From Rhodoferax sp. (GTDB lineage: Bacteria > Pseudomonadota > Gammaproteobacteria > Burkholderiales > Burkholderiaceae_C): a stretch of DNA of 57,991 bases. The stretch lies in NCBI GenBank assembly GCA_031291295.1, contig JARLJI010000135.1, positions 1 to 57,991 of the forward strand, in the 5' to 3' direction. The stretch's first letter is position 1. Each line of letters opens with the position of its first letter. This document shows positions 1-9,750 of the stretch, one piece after another. The position numbers and the translations under genes are program-made. The notes below the pieces were generated by a model, which was given only the letters and a program-made list of their open reading frames with translations, ran no database searches and had not been told where the DNA came from.

Positions 1-139
1 CGCAAGAGAGCACCGGGCCGAAGATCTCCTCCCTGTAGATGCGCATCTGCGGCGTGACATGGTCGAACAGCGTGCCGCCCATCCAGAAGCCCTTGTCGCA
101 GCCCTTGCCCGCGTCGGTGCCGCGAAAGCCGCGGCCGTC
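1..139 (-). other. Inverted fragment of methylmalonate-semialdehyde dehydrogenase (contig-end fold-back)
   Basis: Read on the minus strand, this stretch encodes a continuous dehydrogenase segment: [32 protein letters not shown]. In methylmalonate-semialdehyde dehydrogenases that segment lies just upstream of the residues that the plus strand encodes from about position 128 onward ([14 protein letters not shown]). The two halves of one gene are therefore joined head to head, and about 5-8 codons between them are missing. The junction falls in the self-complementary GCGGCC/CCGCGG sequence near 128-139, which suits a fold-back (chimeric) join. It is most likely an assembly or amplification artefact, less likely a real inversion. 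Confidence 0.85.
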
Positions 140-433
140 GAGCTGATCAACGCCCACGAGTTCGGCAACGGCGTATCGTGCTTCACACGCGACGGCCACG
201 TGGCGCGCGAGTTTGCGCGGCGCATCCAGGTCGGCATGGTCGGCATCAACGTGCCGATCCCCGTGCCGATGGCCTGGCACGGCTTTGGCGGCTGGAAGAA
301 GAGCCTGTTCGGCGACACGCACGCCTATGGCGAAGAGGGTGTGCGCTTTTACACCAAGCAAAAATCCATCATGCAGCGCTGGCCCGAGAGCACGCCCAAG
401 GGCGCGGAGTTTGCCATGCCGACGCCGAAATGA
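125..433 (+). CDS. mmsA: Methylmalonate-semialdehyde dehydrogenase, C-terminal part only (5' end lost)
   Basis: This is the last ~100 codons of a CoA-acylating methylmalonate-semialdehyde dehydrogenase, which in valine and inositol catabolism converts methylmalonate semialdehyde to propionyl-CoA. The visible signatures are [29 protein letters not shown] and GVRFYTKQK, all typical of the family C-terminus. The catalytic Cys and NAD-binding parts lie outside the window. An ATG at 59 opens the same frame, but codons before about 125 come from the inverted fragment and are not native protein. The stop is 4 bases before the next gene, so the two are probably co-transcribed. Confidence 0.85.
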   Translation, partial: KAAAVELINAHEFGNGVSCFTRDGHVAREFARRIQVGMVGINVPIPVPMAWHGFGGWKKSLFGDTHAYGEEGVRFYTKQKSIMQRWPESTPKGAEFAMPTPK

Positions 434-437
434 CACG

Positions 438-2153
438 ATGAGCGACACCACTTTCGACTACATCATCGTGGGCGCCGGCACCGCCGGCTGCCTGCTCGCC
501 AACCGCCTCAGTGCCGATGCCACCCGCCGCGTGCTGCTGATCGAGGCCGGCCGCAAGGACGACTACCACTGGATTCACATTCCCGTGGGCTACCTCTACT
601 GCATCGGCAACCCGCGCACCGACTGGCTCTACAACACGGAGCCCGACGCGGGGCTGAACGGGCGCGCGCTGCGCTACCCGCGCGGCAAGACGCTGGGCGG
701 CAGCTCCAGCATCAACGGCATGATCTACATGCGCGGCCACTCGCGCGACTACGACCAGTGGGCGCAGGCGACCGGCGACGACGCCTGGACCTGGGCCAAT
801 TCCCTGCCCTACTTCAAGCTGCACGAGGACTACTACAAAGGTGCCGATGCCGCGCATGGCGCCAAAAGCAGCACGCCGGAGCTGCTGCAGGACGACCAGA
901 CCCCGTACCGCCAGCTGCTGCGGCATCGCAAGGCGGGCGGCGAGTGGCGCGTGGAAAAACAGCGCCTGCGCTGGGACATCCTCGATGCGTTTTCGCAGGC
1001 GGCGCAGCAGGCCGGCATTGCGGCGACCGACGACTTCAACCGCGGCAACAACGAGGGCGTGGGCTATTTCATGGTGAACCAGAAGGCCGGCTGGCGCTGG
1101 AACAGCGCCAAGGCCTTTTTGCGCCCGACCTGCTACGGTCGCCCCAACTTCGAGATGTGGACCTCGGCGCAGGTGCGCCGGCTGGTGCTCGAGACCGCAG
1201 CCGACGGCAGCCAGCGCTGCACCGGCGTGGAGGTGCGCGCCGGCAGCGAGAACGTCACGGCCACGGCCCGCCGCGAAGTGATCCTTTGCGCGGGCAGCAT
1301 CGGTTCGCCGCAGATTTTGCAGCTTTCGGGCATCGGGCCGGGCGCATTGCTGCAGCAGTATGGCGTGCCGCTCGTCAACGACCTGCCGGGCGTCGGCGCC
1401 AACCTGCAGGACCACCTGCAAATCCGCGCCGTGTTCAAGGTGCAGGGCGCCAAGACCCTCAACACCATGGCCAACTCGCTGCTGGGCAAGGCGAAGATCG
1501 GGCTGGAATACGCCTTCAGGCAAACCGGGCCGATGAGCATGGCGCCCTCGCAGCTGGGCGCCTTCACGCGCAGCTCGCCCGAGCACGAATGGCCCAACCT
1601 CCAGTACCACGTGCAGCCCCTCTCGCTCGACGCCTTCGGCGAACCCCTGCACGACTTTCCGGCATTCACGGCGAGCGTCTGCAACCTGAACCCGACCAGC
1701 CGCGGCACGGTGCAGATCAAGAGCCCCCGGTTCGAGGACGCGCCCGCGATCGCGCCCCACTACCTGAGCACGGCGCAGGACCGCCAGGTTGCGGCCGACT
1801 CGCTGCGCGTGACGCGCCGCATCGTGGCGCAGCCCGCGCTGGCCCGCTTCCAGCCGCAGGAGTGGAAGCCCGGCGTGCAGTTCCAGAGCGACGAGGAACT
1901 GGCCAAGCTGGCCGGCGACATCGCCACCACCATCTTCCACCCGGTCGGCACCACCAAGATGGGCCGCGCCGACGACCCGCTGGCCGTGGTCGATACGCGG
2001 CTGCGCGTGCGCGATGCGCGCGGCGGCCTGGTGGCCGGCCTGCGCGTGGTCGACGCCGGCGTGATGCCGACCATCACCAGCGGCAACACCAACGCGCCGA
2101 CCCTGATGATCGCGGAGAAAGCAGCGCAGTGGATCGCCGAAGCACCAGATTAG
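438..2153 (+). CDS. GMC family FAD-dependent oxidoreductase (choline/alcohol dehydrogenase-like)
   Basis: 571-residue flavoprotein of the glucose-methanol-choline family. The N-terminus has the FAD dinucleotide motif [10 protein letters not shown] (residues ~8-17). GMC signature 1 ([20 protein letters not shown]) follows near residue 80 and signature 2 ([16 protein letters not shown]) near residue 290. The C-terminal catalytic region has [10 protein letters not shown] with the active-site His, then [16 protein letters not shown]. There is no signal peptide, so it is cytoplasmic. The family oxidises alcohols to aldehydes, and the substrate cannot be read from sequence. The start ATG lies 4 bp after the dehydrogenase stop, suggesting an alcohol-to-aldehyde-to-acyl-CoA operon. 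BetA is possible but the context does not support choline. Confidence 0.88.
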   Translation: MSDTTFDYIIVGAGTAGCLLANRLSADATRRVLLIEAGRKDDYHWIHIPVGYLYCIGNPRTDWLYNTEPDAGLNGRALRYPRGKTLGGSSSINGMIYMRGHSRDYDQWAQATGDDAWTWANSLPYFKLHEDYYKGADAAHGAKSSTPELLQDDQTPYRQLLRHRKAGGEWRVEKQRLRWDILDAFSQAAQQAGIAATDDFNRGNNEGVGYFMVNQKAGWRWNSAKAFLRPTCYGRPNFEMWTSAQVRRLVLETAADGSQRCTGVEVRAGSENVTATARREVILCAGSIGSPQILQLSGIGPGALLQQYGVPLVNDLPGVGANLQDHLQIRAVFKVQGAKTLNTMANSLLGKAKIGLEYAFRQTGPMSMAPSQLGAFTRSSPEHEWPNLQYHVQPLSLDAFGEPLHDFPAFTASVCNLNPTSRGTVQIKSPRFEDAPAIAPHYLSTAQDRQVAADSLRVTRRIVAQPALARFQPQEWKPGVQFQSDEELAKLAGDIATTIFHPVGTTKMGRADDPLAVVDTRLRVRDARGGLVAGLRVVDAGVMPTITSGNTNAPTLMIAEKAAQWIAEAPD

Positions 2154-2214
2154 GGCATGAAGGGTAAATCCCGATCCCCGAAGCAGTGCCGATCGCATAC
2201 AGTAGCGCCACTCA

Positions 2215-2238
2215 GAAACAGGCACGAGTGCCTGTTTC
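2215..2238 (+). other. Perfect 10-bp stem-loop in the GMC-TSUP intergenic region
   Basis: GAAACAGGCA, loop CGAG, TGCCTGTTTC. It lies 62 bp after the GMC oxidoreductase stop and ~70 bp before a clear terminator. No T-run follows, so it is not itself a terminator. Purine-rich CGAGGAG follows directly. The 269-base gap 2154-2422 holds this hairpin, the terminator and one dispersed repeat, and I see no convincing protein gene in it. Confidence 0.6.
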
Positions 2239-2306
2239 CACGAGGAGCCGAGGAGACAAAATCGCAACGCTGGCGCGCTACCCGTGGCCAACGAAGCAGC
2301 AAGTAA

Positions 2307-2340
2307 AAGGCGCCGGTGACCCCGGCGCCTTTTTATTTTT
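2307..2340 (+). terminator. Rho-independent terminator
   Basis: AAGGCGCCGG, a 5-nt loop, CCGGCGCCTT, then TTTTATTTTT. The GC-rich stem followed by a T-tract on the plus strand is a textbook intrinsic terminator. It closes the dehydrogenase/GMC unit, or a short RNA beginning upstream of the 2215-2238 hairpin. Confidence 0.9.
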
Positions 2341-2352
2341 CAAGCAAAAACA

Positions 2353-2401
2353 GCCTTTAGCCCTTACTGGCTCTGCACGTCAAGCTACTCATTCAATAGC
2401 A
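2353..2401 (+). repeat. Dispersed ~49-bp repeat, copy A
   Basis: Shares the pattern GCCT..TAGCCCTT ... TCTGC ... AGCTA ... ATAGCA with the copies at 24501, 43448 (reverse), 50963 and 57582. It lies between the terminator at 2307-2340 and the TSUP gene. It is the only one of the five besides copy B that does not overlap a stop codon. Confidence 0.7.
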
Positions 2402-2422
2402 GAACTCCGGCGACAATGACCC

Positions 2423-3181
2423 ATGGATCTGATTGTTGTGTCGCTGGCCTCGCTGCTGGCCGGTTTCGTGGACGCCATCGTGGGCGGCGGCGGCCTGATT
2501 CTGGTGCCCGCGCTGTTCGCCGTCTTTCCCAGCGCGCCGCCCGCCACGCTCCTGGGCGTGAACAAAAGCGCCTCGGTCTGGGGCACCTCGATCGCCGCCT
2601 GGCAGTTCAGCCGGCGCGTGCACATGCCCTGGCACGCGCTGGGGCCGGCGGCCGTGGCCGGCTTTGGCGGCTCGCTCGCGGGCGCCTGGACTGTGACGCT
2701 GCTGGCGCCGGACTTCCTGCGCCGCGCTCTGCCCTTCATCCTGCTGGCGGTGCTGCTCTACACGCTGGCCAAAAAGGAACTGGGCCGCCACCACACACCG
2801 CGCTTTTCCGGGCACCGCGAGACGCTGGCGGCCTGCACCATCGGTCTGACGCTGGGGTTTTACGACGGCTTTTTTGGCCCCGGCTCGGGCAGCTTCCTGG
2901 TGTTCGTGTTCGTGCGCTGGCTCGGCTATGACTTCCTGAGCGCCTCGGCCTCGGCCAAGCTCATCAACACCGCCACGAATATCGCGGCGCTGATCCTGTT
3001 CACGCTCAAGGGCCATGTCTGGTGGCATTTCGCGCTGGCGCTGGGCGCGGCGAATGTGCTCGGCAGCCTGCTCGGCACGCGGCTGGCGCTGCGCCACGGC
3101 GCCGGCTTTGTGCGCGGCGTCTTCATCGTGGTGGTGAGCGCGCTGATTCTGAAAACCGGCTACGACGCCTTCGTGCATTGA
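2423..3181 (+). CDS. TSUP (TauE/SafE) family membrane transporter
   Basis: 252-residue, almost wholly hydrophobic protein with about eight membrane segments. The N-terminal FVDAIVGGGGLILVPALF and the repeated PGSGSFLVF in the second half are the paired glycine-rich motifs of the TauE/SafE/TSUP family. Members move sulfite, sulfoacetate or other organic anions across the inner membrane, and the substrate here is unknown. The start ATG sits just after a CAATGACCC stretch with no strong ribosome site. It converges with mrdA (35 bp between stops) and so is not part of the rod-shape operon. Confidence 0.9.
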   Translation: MDLIVVSLASLLAGFVDAIVGGGGLILVPALFAVFPSAPPATLLGVNKSASVWGTSIAAWQFSRRVHMPWHALGPAAVAGFGGSLAGAWTVTLLAPDFLRRALPFILLAVLLYTLAKKELGRHHTPRFSGHRETLAACTIGLTLGFYDGFFGPGSGSFLVFVFVRWLGYDFLSASASAKLINTATNIAALILFTLKGHVWWHFALALGAANVLGSLLGTRLALRHGAGFVRGVFIVVVSALILKTGYDAFVH

Positions 3182-3215
3182 GTACGTGCGCTGAGCCCCG
3201 CTGCAGCCGTCGATC

Positions 3216-5162
3216 TCAAGGTTCCGGCGGCCAGGGCACGTCCTGCACGCGGCGCGGTTTGCCGATCGGTGCCGTGGCCTGTGCCTTCTGCACCGCCGCG
3301 ATGTCTTCCTCGCTGGGGTACTGGTCGAGCAGCCAGTAGTCAAAGACGCGGCGCGCCATCGGCGCCGCGGCCTGTGCGCCAAAGCCGCCGTTCTCCACCA
3401 CCATGGCGAGCACGATCTTCGGGTCGTCTGCCGGCGCAAAGGCCGTGAACAGGGCGTTGTCGCGAAAGCGCTCACCTATTTTGCCGGCGTGGTACTTCTC
3501 GTTCTGCTTGATCTCGAGCACCTGGGCCGTGCCGGTCTTGCCCCCGCTGGTGTAGGGCGCACCGCGAAAGCTCGCGGCCGAGGTACCCTGCAGGTTGACG
3601 CCGACCATGGCGTTCTTGACCACCGCCAGGTTCTCGGGCCTGACGTCGATCCGGCTGGGCGCCTCGCGAACCACGGGCTCCGCCTTGTGCGTGACGGCAT
3701 CGATCACTTCCTTGGCCAGGTGCGGCTTGATCTTCATGCCGTCATTCACCAGCATGGCCGTGGCCCGCGCCAGTTGCAGCACGGTGAAGTGGTTGTACCC
3801 TTGGCCGATGCCGAGCGAGATGGTCTCCCCCGCATACCATTTTTGCTGGTCGGCGCGCCGGTAGGCCGTGCGCTTCCATTCGGTGGATGGCAACAGGCCG
3901 CGCACCTCGCCCTGGATGTCGATGCCGGTCAGTTCGCCCAGGCCGAACGGCTTGATCTGGTCGTGGATCGCGTCCACGCCGAGGTCATTGGCCAGCATGT
4001 AGTAGTAGGTGTCGCAGGACTCCACGATCGACTTGTACATGTTGACCGTGCCGTGCCCGCCCTCCTTGTCGTCGCGGAACTTGTGCCCGCCGAACATGAA
4101 GTAGCCCGGGTCGAAGATCGACTGCTGCGGCGTGCGCTTGCCGGTTTGCAACGCGGCTACCGCCATGAACGGCTTGAAGGTCGAGCCCGGCGGGTAGGTG
4201 CCGCGCAGCGCCCGGTTCAGCAGCGGCTTGTCGAGTGACTCGTTGAGCGCCTGCCAGTTGTCGCTGTCGATGCCGTCCACGAACATGTTGGGGTCGAACG
4301 TGGGCTTGCTGACAAACGCCAGCACCTCGCCGGTCTTGGGGTCGAGCGCAACCAGCGCGCCGCGCCGATCGCCAAACATGTCTTCCACCAGTTTTTGCAG
4401 CCGGATGTCGATTGACAGCTTGACCGTGTTGCCGGGCGTGGCCGGGATGCTGGCGAGCTTGCGCACCGCGCGCCCGGCGGCCGAGGTTTCCATCTCCTCC
4501 ACGCCGGTCGTGCCGTGCAGCTGGCTCTCGTAGCTCTGCTCGATGCCGAGCTTGCCGATGTAGTCGGTGCCGCGGTAGTTGGCCTCGTCGTCCGAGTCGT
4601 CGATGCGGTCCTTCTCCGCCTGGTTGATGCGCCCGATGTAGCCGATCGCGTGGCTCGCGAGTTCGCCAAACGGATAGTTGCGGAACAGCCGGGCCTTGAT
4701 TTCGACACCCGGAAAGCGATAGCGCTGCGCCGCAAATTTGGCCACCTCCTCGTCGGTCAAACGGGTGCGGATCGGCAGCGACTCAAAACTCTTCGACTCT
4801 TCGAGCAGCTTCTTGAAGCGCTTGCGGTCGCGCGGCGTGATTCCGACCACCTGCGCCAGCGCGTCAATGGTCTCGTCCAGCGGGCCGGCCTTGGACGGCG
4901 TGATCTCCAGCGTATAGGCGGCGTAATTGTTGGCCAGCACAATGCCGTTGCGGTCTTCGATCAATCCACGGGTCGGCACCGTCGGCACGATCGCGGTGCG
5001 ATTACTCTCGGCCTGCTCGGCCAGGTCCTCATGGCGCGCAATCTGCAGGTACATCAGGCGCGCGACCAGCAGAGCGAACGCCACCAGCATCACCAGGCCG
5101 GCCACCAGCACGCGCGCGCGAAAGCGCGCGAGTTCGGCTTCGATGTTGCGCAGCTCGGTCAT
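3216..5162 (-). CDS. mrdA: Penicillin-binding protein 2 (peptidoglycan D,D-transpeptidase)
   Basis: 648-residue class B PBP that cross-links peptidoglycan during side-wall growth as partner of RodA and MreBCD. It has a short cytoplasmic N-terminus and one membrane anchor at ~17-38. The non-catalytic dimerisation region contains VPTRGLIEDRNG near 62-73. The transpeptidase domain has the catalytic STFK tetrad at 327-330, the second motif SCD (VESCDTYYY) and KTGTAQ as the third. Length matches the family. It is last in the mreB-C-D-mrdA operon, 34 bp after mreD. The usual next gene, rodA, is not downstream; a convergent TSUP gene is there instead. Confidence 0.97.
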   Translation of the reverse strand: MTELRNIEAELARFRARVLVAGLVMLVAFALLVARLMYLQIARHEDLAEQAESNRTAIVPTVPTRGLIEDRNGIVLANNYAAYTLEITPSKAGPLDETIDALAQVVGITPRDRKRFKKLLEESKSFESLPIRTRLTDEEVAKFAAQRYRFPGVEIKARLFRNYPFGELASHAIGYIGRINQAEKDRIDDSDDEANYRGTDYIGKLGIEQSYESQLHGTTGVEEMETSAAGRAVRKLASIPATPGNTVKLSIDIRLQKLVEDMFGDRRGALVALDPKTGEVLAFVSKPTFDPNMFVDGIDSDNWQALNESLDKPLLNRALRGTYPPGSTFKPFMAVAALQTGKRTPQQSIFDPGYFMFGGHKFRDDKEGGHGTVNMYKSIVESCDTYYYMLANDLGVDAIHDQIKPFGLGELTGIDIQGEVRGLLPSTEWKRTAYRRADQQKWYAGETISLGIGQGYNHFTVLQLARATAMLVNDGMKIKPHLAKEVIDAVTHKAEPVVREAPSRIDVRPENLAVVKNAMVGVNLQGTSAASFRGAPYTSGGKTGTAQVLEIKQNEKYHAGKIGERFRDNALFTAFAPADDPKIVLAMVVENGGFGAQAAAPMARRVFDYWLLDQYPSEEDIAAVQKAQATAPIGKPRRVQDVPWPPEP

Positions 5163-5196
5163 GGCATCAGGAACACGGTGGGTTTCGCGCGGCGGC

Positions 5197-5715
5197 TCAG
5201 AGCGGACGGTTCTTGTCGGGGTCGGGCGCGCGGCGCTGCGGCGCCAGCAGCAGCACGCTGACGATCGGCCATAAACCCGCCTCGATCAGCGGCGCCAGCA
5301 GTATCTGCCAGCCCGGAAACACACCGCCGCCCAGCATGCGGATACCCAGCTCAATCGCATGCGCGGCGACAAAAATCGGCAGCACCTGCAACGCCTGCGA
5401 CGGCACGCTGAACCAGAGCAGGCGCCGGTGCATGGTGATGGCGAAGAAACTGAGCGCGGTGTAGGCCAGCGCATGCTGGCCCAGCAGCGCGGCCTGCTGC
5501 ACGTCCATGAAGACGCCAAAAACGAAGGCCGCGCCGATGCCCACGCGGTGCGGTTGATGCACGCTCCAGAACACCAGCAGCAGCATCAGCAGGTCCGGCG
5601 TCCACGCCGTGCGCCCGAGCGGCAGCATATTGATCAGCAGGCCCCCGACCAGGCTGCCCCAGATGAACAGCGGATTGGCGGGCAGCAGCAGCTGCTGCCC
5701 CTGTCGCATGATCAT
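5197..5715 (-). CDS. mreD: Rod shape-determining protein MreD
   Basis: 172-residue inner-membrane protein with five or six hydrophobic helices, low in conserved motifs as is normal for MreD. FGVFMDVQQAALLGQHALAY carries the characteristic G-x-x-x-D segment. It forms part of the elongasome with MreC, PBP2 and RodA. It is assigned by topology plus position: 37 bp after mreC and 34 bp before mrdA. Two N-terminal Met codons (MIMRQ) make the start uncertain by two residues. Confidence 0.93.
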   Translation of the reverse strand: MIMRQGQQLLLPANPLFIWGSLVGGLLINMLPLGRTAWTPDLLMLLLVFWSVHQPHRVGIGAAFVFGVFMDVQQAALLGQHALAYTALSFFAITMHRRLLWFSVPSQALQVLPIFVAAHAIELGIRMLGGGVFPGWQILLAPLIEAGLWPIVSVLLLAPQRRAPDPDKNRPL

Positions 5716-5752
5716 GCTGCGCCCTCGCGATACGCCAGGGCTGGCAAGAACC

Positions 5753-6673
5753 TCATTTCGACTTCTCCTTTTTCGTCGCCGCCGGCTTGGCCGCCAGTTC
5801 CGGGCGCTGCGGGATCTGCGCCGACACCGGCGCGAGCACCATGACGTGCCGCGTCGCGTTCACCAGCGCCTGCGGCGTGCAGTAAATACGCGCAAAGGTC
5901 GAGTCGGCATGACGCTCGATCCTGGCCACCTTGGCCACCGGCAAGCCCGGCGGATAGACCCCATCGACGCCGCTGGTGGTGAGCAAATCGCCCTCCGCCA
6001 CATCGGTATTGGCCGGCATGAAGCGCAAGTCCAGCATGCCGCCCTGCGTTACCGGATCGCCGAAGGCCACGCCGCGCGCACCGGTGCGGGTGTTCAGCAC
6101 CGGAATGGCCTGGTCGCGGTCGATCACCAGCGTGACTTCGCTGAGCAGCGGCAGCACCCGCGTGACCTGACCCAGCACACCGGATTCGTCGATCACCGGT
6201 GAGCCGGCCACAATCCCCTGCGTCATGCCCTTGTCGATGATGATTTTGCGGGAGTAGGGGTCGGCGGCGTCGTACAGCACCTCGGCGGCCTGCGCCGGCG
6301 TACTGATCTGTTCGCGCAGCGCCAGCAGCTTGCGCAGGCGGCTGTTCTCCAGCGTGAGCTGTTCCACCTGGCTGGCGCGCAGGGACTGCAGCGCGAGCTT
6401 TTGGCGTGCCGCCTCCTCGCCGTGCTGGGCGGCTTCCAGGGATTCGAAATACTCGCCGCCGGCGCGCCCCAGCAGCACCGGACGCATGACCAGCCATTGC
6501 ACCGGGTACAGCACAGTCGCGATGGCCGCGCGCAGCGGCTGGGTGACCTTGAAGCGGGTGTCGGCCACCATCAGGAACAGCGCCAGGGCGCTGAACAACA
6601 TCAGCTTGGACAGCGCCGACGGCCCCTGCTTGAAGAAGGGGGGCGGGGTCCTGTCAAGAGTACCTAAGGGCAT
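5753..6673 (-). CDS. mreC: Rod shape-determining protein MreC
   Basis: 306-residue bitopic protein. The N-terminal tail carries TPPPFFKQGPS, common in proteobacterial MreC, followed by one membrane helix at ~22-37, a coiled coil at ~75-115 (LEAAQHGEEAARQKLALQSL onward), then the periplasmic beta domain with IIDKGMTQGIVAGSPVID and LLTTSGVDGVYPPGLPV. The C-terminus is Lys/Ala-rich. MreC links cytoplasmic MreB to PBP2 in the periplasm. It is the second gene of the operon, 58 bp after mreB. Confidence 0.96.
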   Translation of the reverse strand: MPLGTLDRTPPPFFKQGPSALSKLMLFSALALFLMVADTRFKVTQPLRAAIATVLYPVQWLVMRPVLLGRAGGEYFESLEAAQHGEEAARQKLALQSLRASQVEQLTLENSRLRKLLALREQISTPAQAAEVLYDAADPYSRKIIIDKGMTQGIVAGSPVIDESGVLGQVTRVLPLLSEVTLVIDRDQAIPVLNTRTGARGVAFGDPVTQGGMLDLRFMPANTDVAEGDLLTTSGVDGVYPPGLPVAKVARIERHADSTFARIYCTPQALVNATRHVMVLAPVSAQIPQRPELAAKPAATKKEKSK

Positions 6674-6731
6674 GGCTCACGTATTGTCCCTGCTTCCGGG
6701 ACCAGTGCGCGCAGGCAGACAGCTATGCGGC

Positions 6732-7823
<1,092 letters not shown>

Positions 7824-7881
7824 TCAAAATTAAGTCGCTGGGGGTCGGAATTGGTCTTTTTCAGCGCAATTGCTGGCGCAT

Positions 7882-7911
7882 TTGAAGGCGTTGCACCAAA
7901 GGCGGGATAAT
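7882..7911 (+). promoter_or_regulatory. Probable sigma-70 promoter of gatCAB
   Basis: TTGAAG (7882-7887), 18 bp, GATAAT (7906-7911), ending 79 bp before the gatC start in the mreB-gatC divergent region. The match to -35/-10 is fair. No regulator site is recognised around it. Confidence 0.45.
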
Positions 7912-7989
7912 ACCGCATCCCCTGTAGATACCCTGTCCCCACCGGGCCAAGGTGGCACCTTTACATCTGGTTTCCGAAGCATTCTTCCT

Positions 7990-8289
7990 ATGGCTCTGAC
8001 CCCCCAAGATATTGGCCGGATTGCAAATCTGGCGCGGCTGGAACTCCAGCCTCACGAGAGCGAGCGCTTGCTGACCCAACTCAACGGCTTCTTTGCGATC
8101 GTGGAAAAAATGCGCGCCGTGGACACCACGGGCGTGGAACCCCTGGCGCACCCGATGGCCGTGGTCCAGGACTTGGTTCTGCGCCTGCGCGACGACGTGG
8201 TGAGCGAGACCAACCAGCGCGAAGCCAACCAGCGCAGCGCGCCGGCGGTGGAACGCGGCCTGTTTCTCGTGCCCAAGGTGATTGAATGA
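7990..8289 (+). CDS. gatC: Asp/Glu-tRNA amidotransferase subunit C
   Basis: 99-residue GatC, the small subunit that wraps around GatA and stabilises the GatCAB complex, which converts Glu-tRNA(Gln) and Asp-tRNA(Asn) to the amide forms. The [20 protein letters not shown] start is typical, as are the [14 protein letters not shown] and VEPLAHP segments. The frame is open 120 bases further upstream, but the family start is clearly this ATG. The stop overlaps the gatA start (ATGA), so the genes are translationally coupled. Confidence 0.97.
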   Translation: MALTPQDIGRIANLARLELQPHESERLLTQLNGFFAIVEKMRAVDTTGVEPLAHPMAVVQDLVLRLRDDVVSETNQREANQRSAPAVERGLFLVPKVIE

Positions 8290-9749
8290 GCGCACTCCAT
8301 GATTTGACCGTGGCACAGCTCGCCAGCACGCTGCGTGCGAAGGAAGTGTCCGCGGTCGAGGTGGCCCAGCACTTTCTGGCGCGCGGCGCCCGCCACGAGG
8401 CGCTCGGCGCCTACCTCGCGACCAGCGAAGAGGTCACGCTGGCGCAGGCCCGCGCCGCCGATGCGCGGCTGGCTGGCGGCGACACGGCGCCGCTGCTCGG
8501 CGTGCCGATCGCGCACAAGGATATTTTCGTCACCGCGGACTTCCCGAGCACCGCCGGCTCGCTCATGCTGGACGGCTATCGCTCTCCCTTTGATAGCACA
8601 ATAGTCAATAGGTTCAAGGACTCCGGGGGCGTTTCGCTTGGAAAGCTCAATTGCGACGAGTTCGCCATGGGCTCCTCCAACGAAAACTCGGCCTTCAAGC
8701 CGGCGCGCAATCCGTGGGACACCGCGCGCATTCCCGGCGGCTCCTCGGGCGGCAGCGCGGTGGCCGTGGCGGCGCGCCTGGCTCCGGCCGCCACCGGCAC
8801 CGACACCGGCGGCTCGATCCGCCAGCCGGCTTCGTTTTGCGGCATCACCGGCATCAAGCCGACCTATGGCCGCGCCTCGCGTTACGGCATGATCGCCTTC
8901 GCCTCCAGCCTCGACCAGGCCGGCCCGATGGCGCGCACCGCCGAAGACTGCGCGCTGCTGCTCTCCGCCATGTGCGGCCCCGATCCGGACCGCGATTCGA
9001 CCTCGCTCGACGTGCCGGCCGAAGACTTCACGCGCGCCCTAGACGACTCGCTGGAGGGTTTGCGCATCGGCGTGCCGAAGGAATTTTTTGGTGAAGGCCT
9101 CTCCAGCGACGTGCGCGCCGCAGTGGACGCCGCCCTCGCGGAATACGAGAAGCTCGGCGCCAAGCTGGTCGATATCAGCCTGCCGCGCACCGAACTCTCC
9201 ATCCCCGTGTATTACATCATCGCGCCGGCCGAAGCGTCCAGCAACCTGAGCCGTTTTGATGGCGTCAAGTTCGGCCACCGCGCCGAAAAATACACCGACC
9301 TGACCGACATGTACAAAAAGACCCGCGCCGAAGGTTTCGGCGACGAGGTCAAGCGCCGCATCATGATCGGCACCTACGTCCTCTCACACGGCTACTACGA
9401 CGCCTACTACCTGCAGGCGCAAAAAATCCGCCGCATGATCGCCGACGATTTCCAGCAGGCGTTCAAAACCTGCGACCTGATCGCCGGCCCGGTTGCGCCC
9501 ACCGTGGCGTGGAAGCTGGGCGAAAAATCCAGCGACCCGGTGGCCAACTACCTGGCCGACATCTTCACGCTACCGGCCTCGCTCGCGGGCCTGCCCTGCA
9601 TGAGCGTGCCGGCGGGTTTTGGCGCCGGCGGCATGCCGGTGGGCCTGCAGCTGATCGGGAACCACCTGCAGGAAGCCCGGCTGCTGAACGCGGCGCACCG
9701 GCTGCAGCAGGCCACGGACTGGCACCAGAAGACGCCGAGGGGCTTTTGA
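8286..9749 (+). CDS. gatA: Asp/Glu-tRNA amidotransferase subunit A
   Basis: 487-residue amidase-signature enzyme that releases ammonia from glutamine for GatB. The Ser-cisSer-Lys triad is visible: Lys in [10 protein letters not shown] (~residue 79), Ser in [14 protein letters not shown] and the [11 protein letters not shown] loop. The C-terminal half has LAGPVAPT-like and [17 protein letters not shown] segments. The middle gene of gatCAB overlaps gatC by 4 bp and ends 1 bp before gatB. An AT-rich patch at 8577-8608 (GCTATC ... GATAGC) inside the gene resembles part of the dispersed repeat, without breaking the frame. Confidence 0.98.
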   Translation: MSALHDLTVAQLASTLRAKEVSAVEVAQHFLARGARHEALGAYLATSEEVTLAQARAADARLAGGDTAPLLGVPIAHKDIFVTADFPSTAGSLMLDGYRSPFDSTIVNRFKDSGGVSLGKLNCDEFAMGSSNENSAFKPARNPWDTARIPGGSSGGSAVAVAARLAPAATGTDTGGSIRQPASFCGITGIKPTYGRASRYGMIAFASSLDQAGPMARTAEDCALLLSAMCGPDPDRDSTSLDVPAEDFTRALDDSLEGLRIGVPKEFFGEGLSSDVRAAVDAALAEYEKLGAKLVDISLPRTELSIPVYYIIAPAEASSNLSRFDGVKFGHRAEKYTDLTDMYKKTRAEGFGDEVKRRIMIGTYVLSHGYYDAYYLQAQKIRRMIADDFQQAFKTCDLIAGPVAPTVAWKLGEKSSDPVANYLADIFTLPASLAGLPCMSVPAGFGAGGMPVGLQLIGNHLQEARLLNAAHRLQQATDWHQKTPRGF

Positions 9750-9750
9750 G

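Noticed and set aside
59..124. N-terminal codons from ATG 59 for the dehydrogenase
   Set aside because: They come from the inverted fragment; the true residues are encoded on the other strand.
369..2291. Long open frame on the minus strand across the GMC oxidoreductase gene
   Set aside because: Mirror of high-GC codon bias; the plus-strand gene has full GMC motifs and this frame has none.
2186..2419. Open frame of 77 codons between the GMC and TSUP genes
   Set aside because: It runs through a hairpin, a terminator and a dispersed repeat and has no ribosome site or family resemblance.
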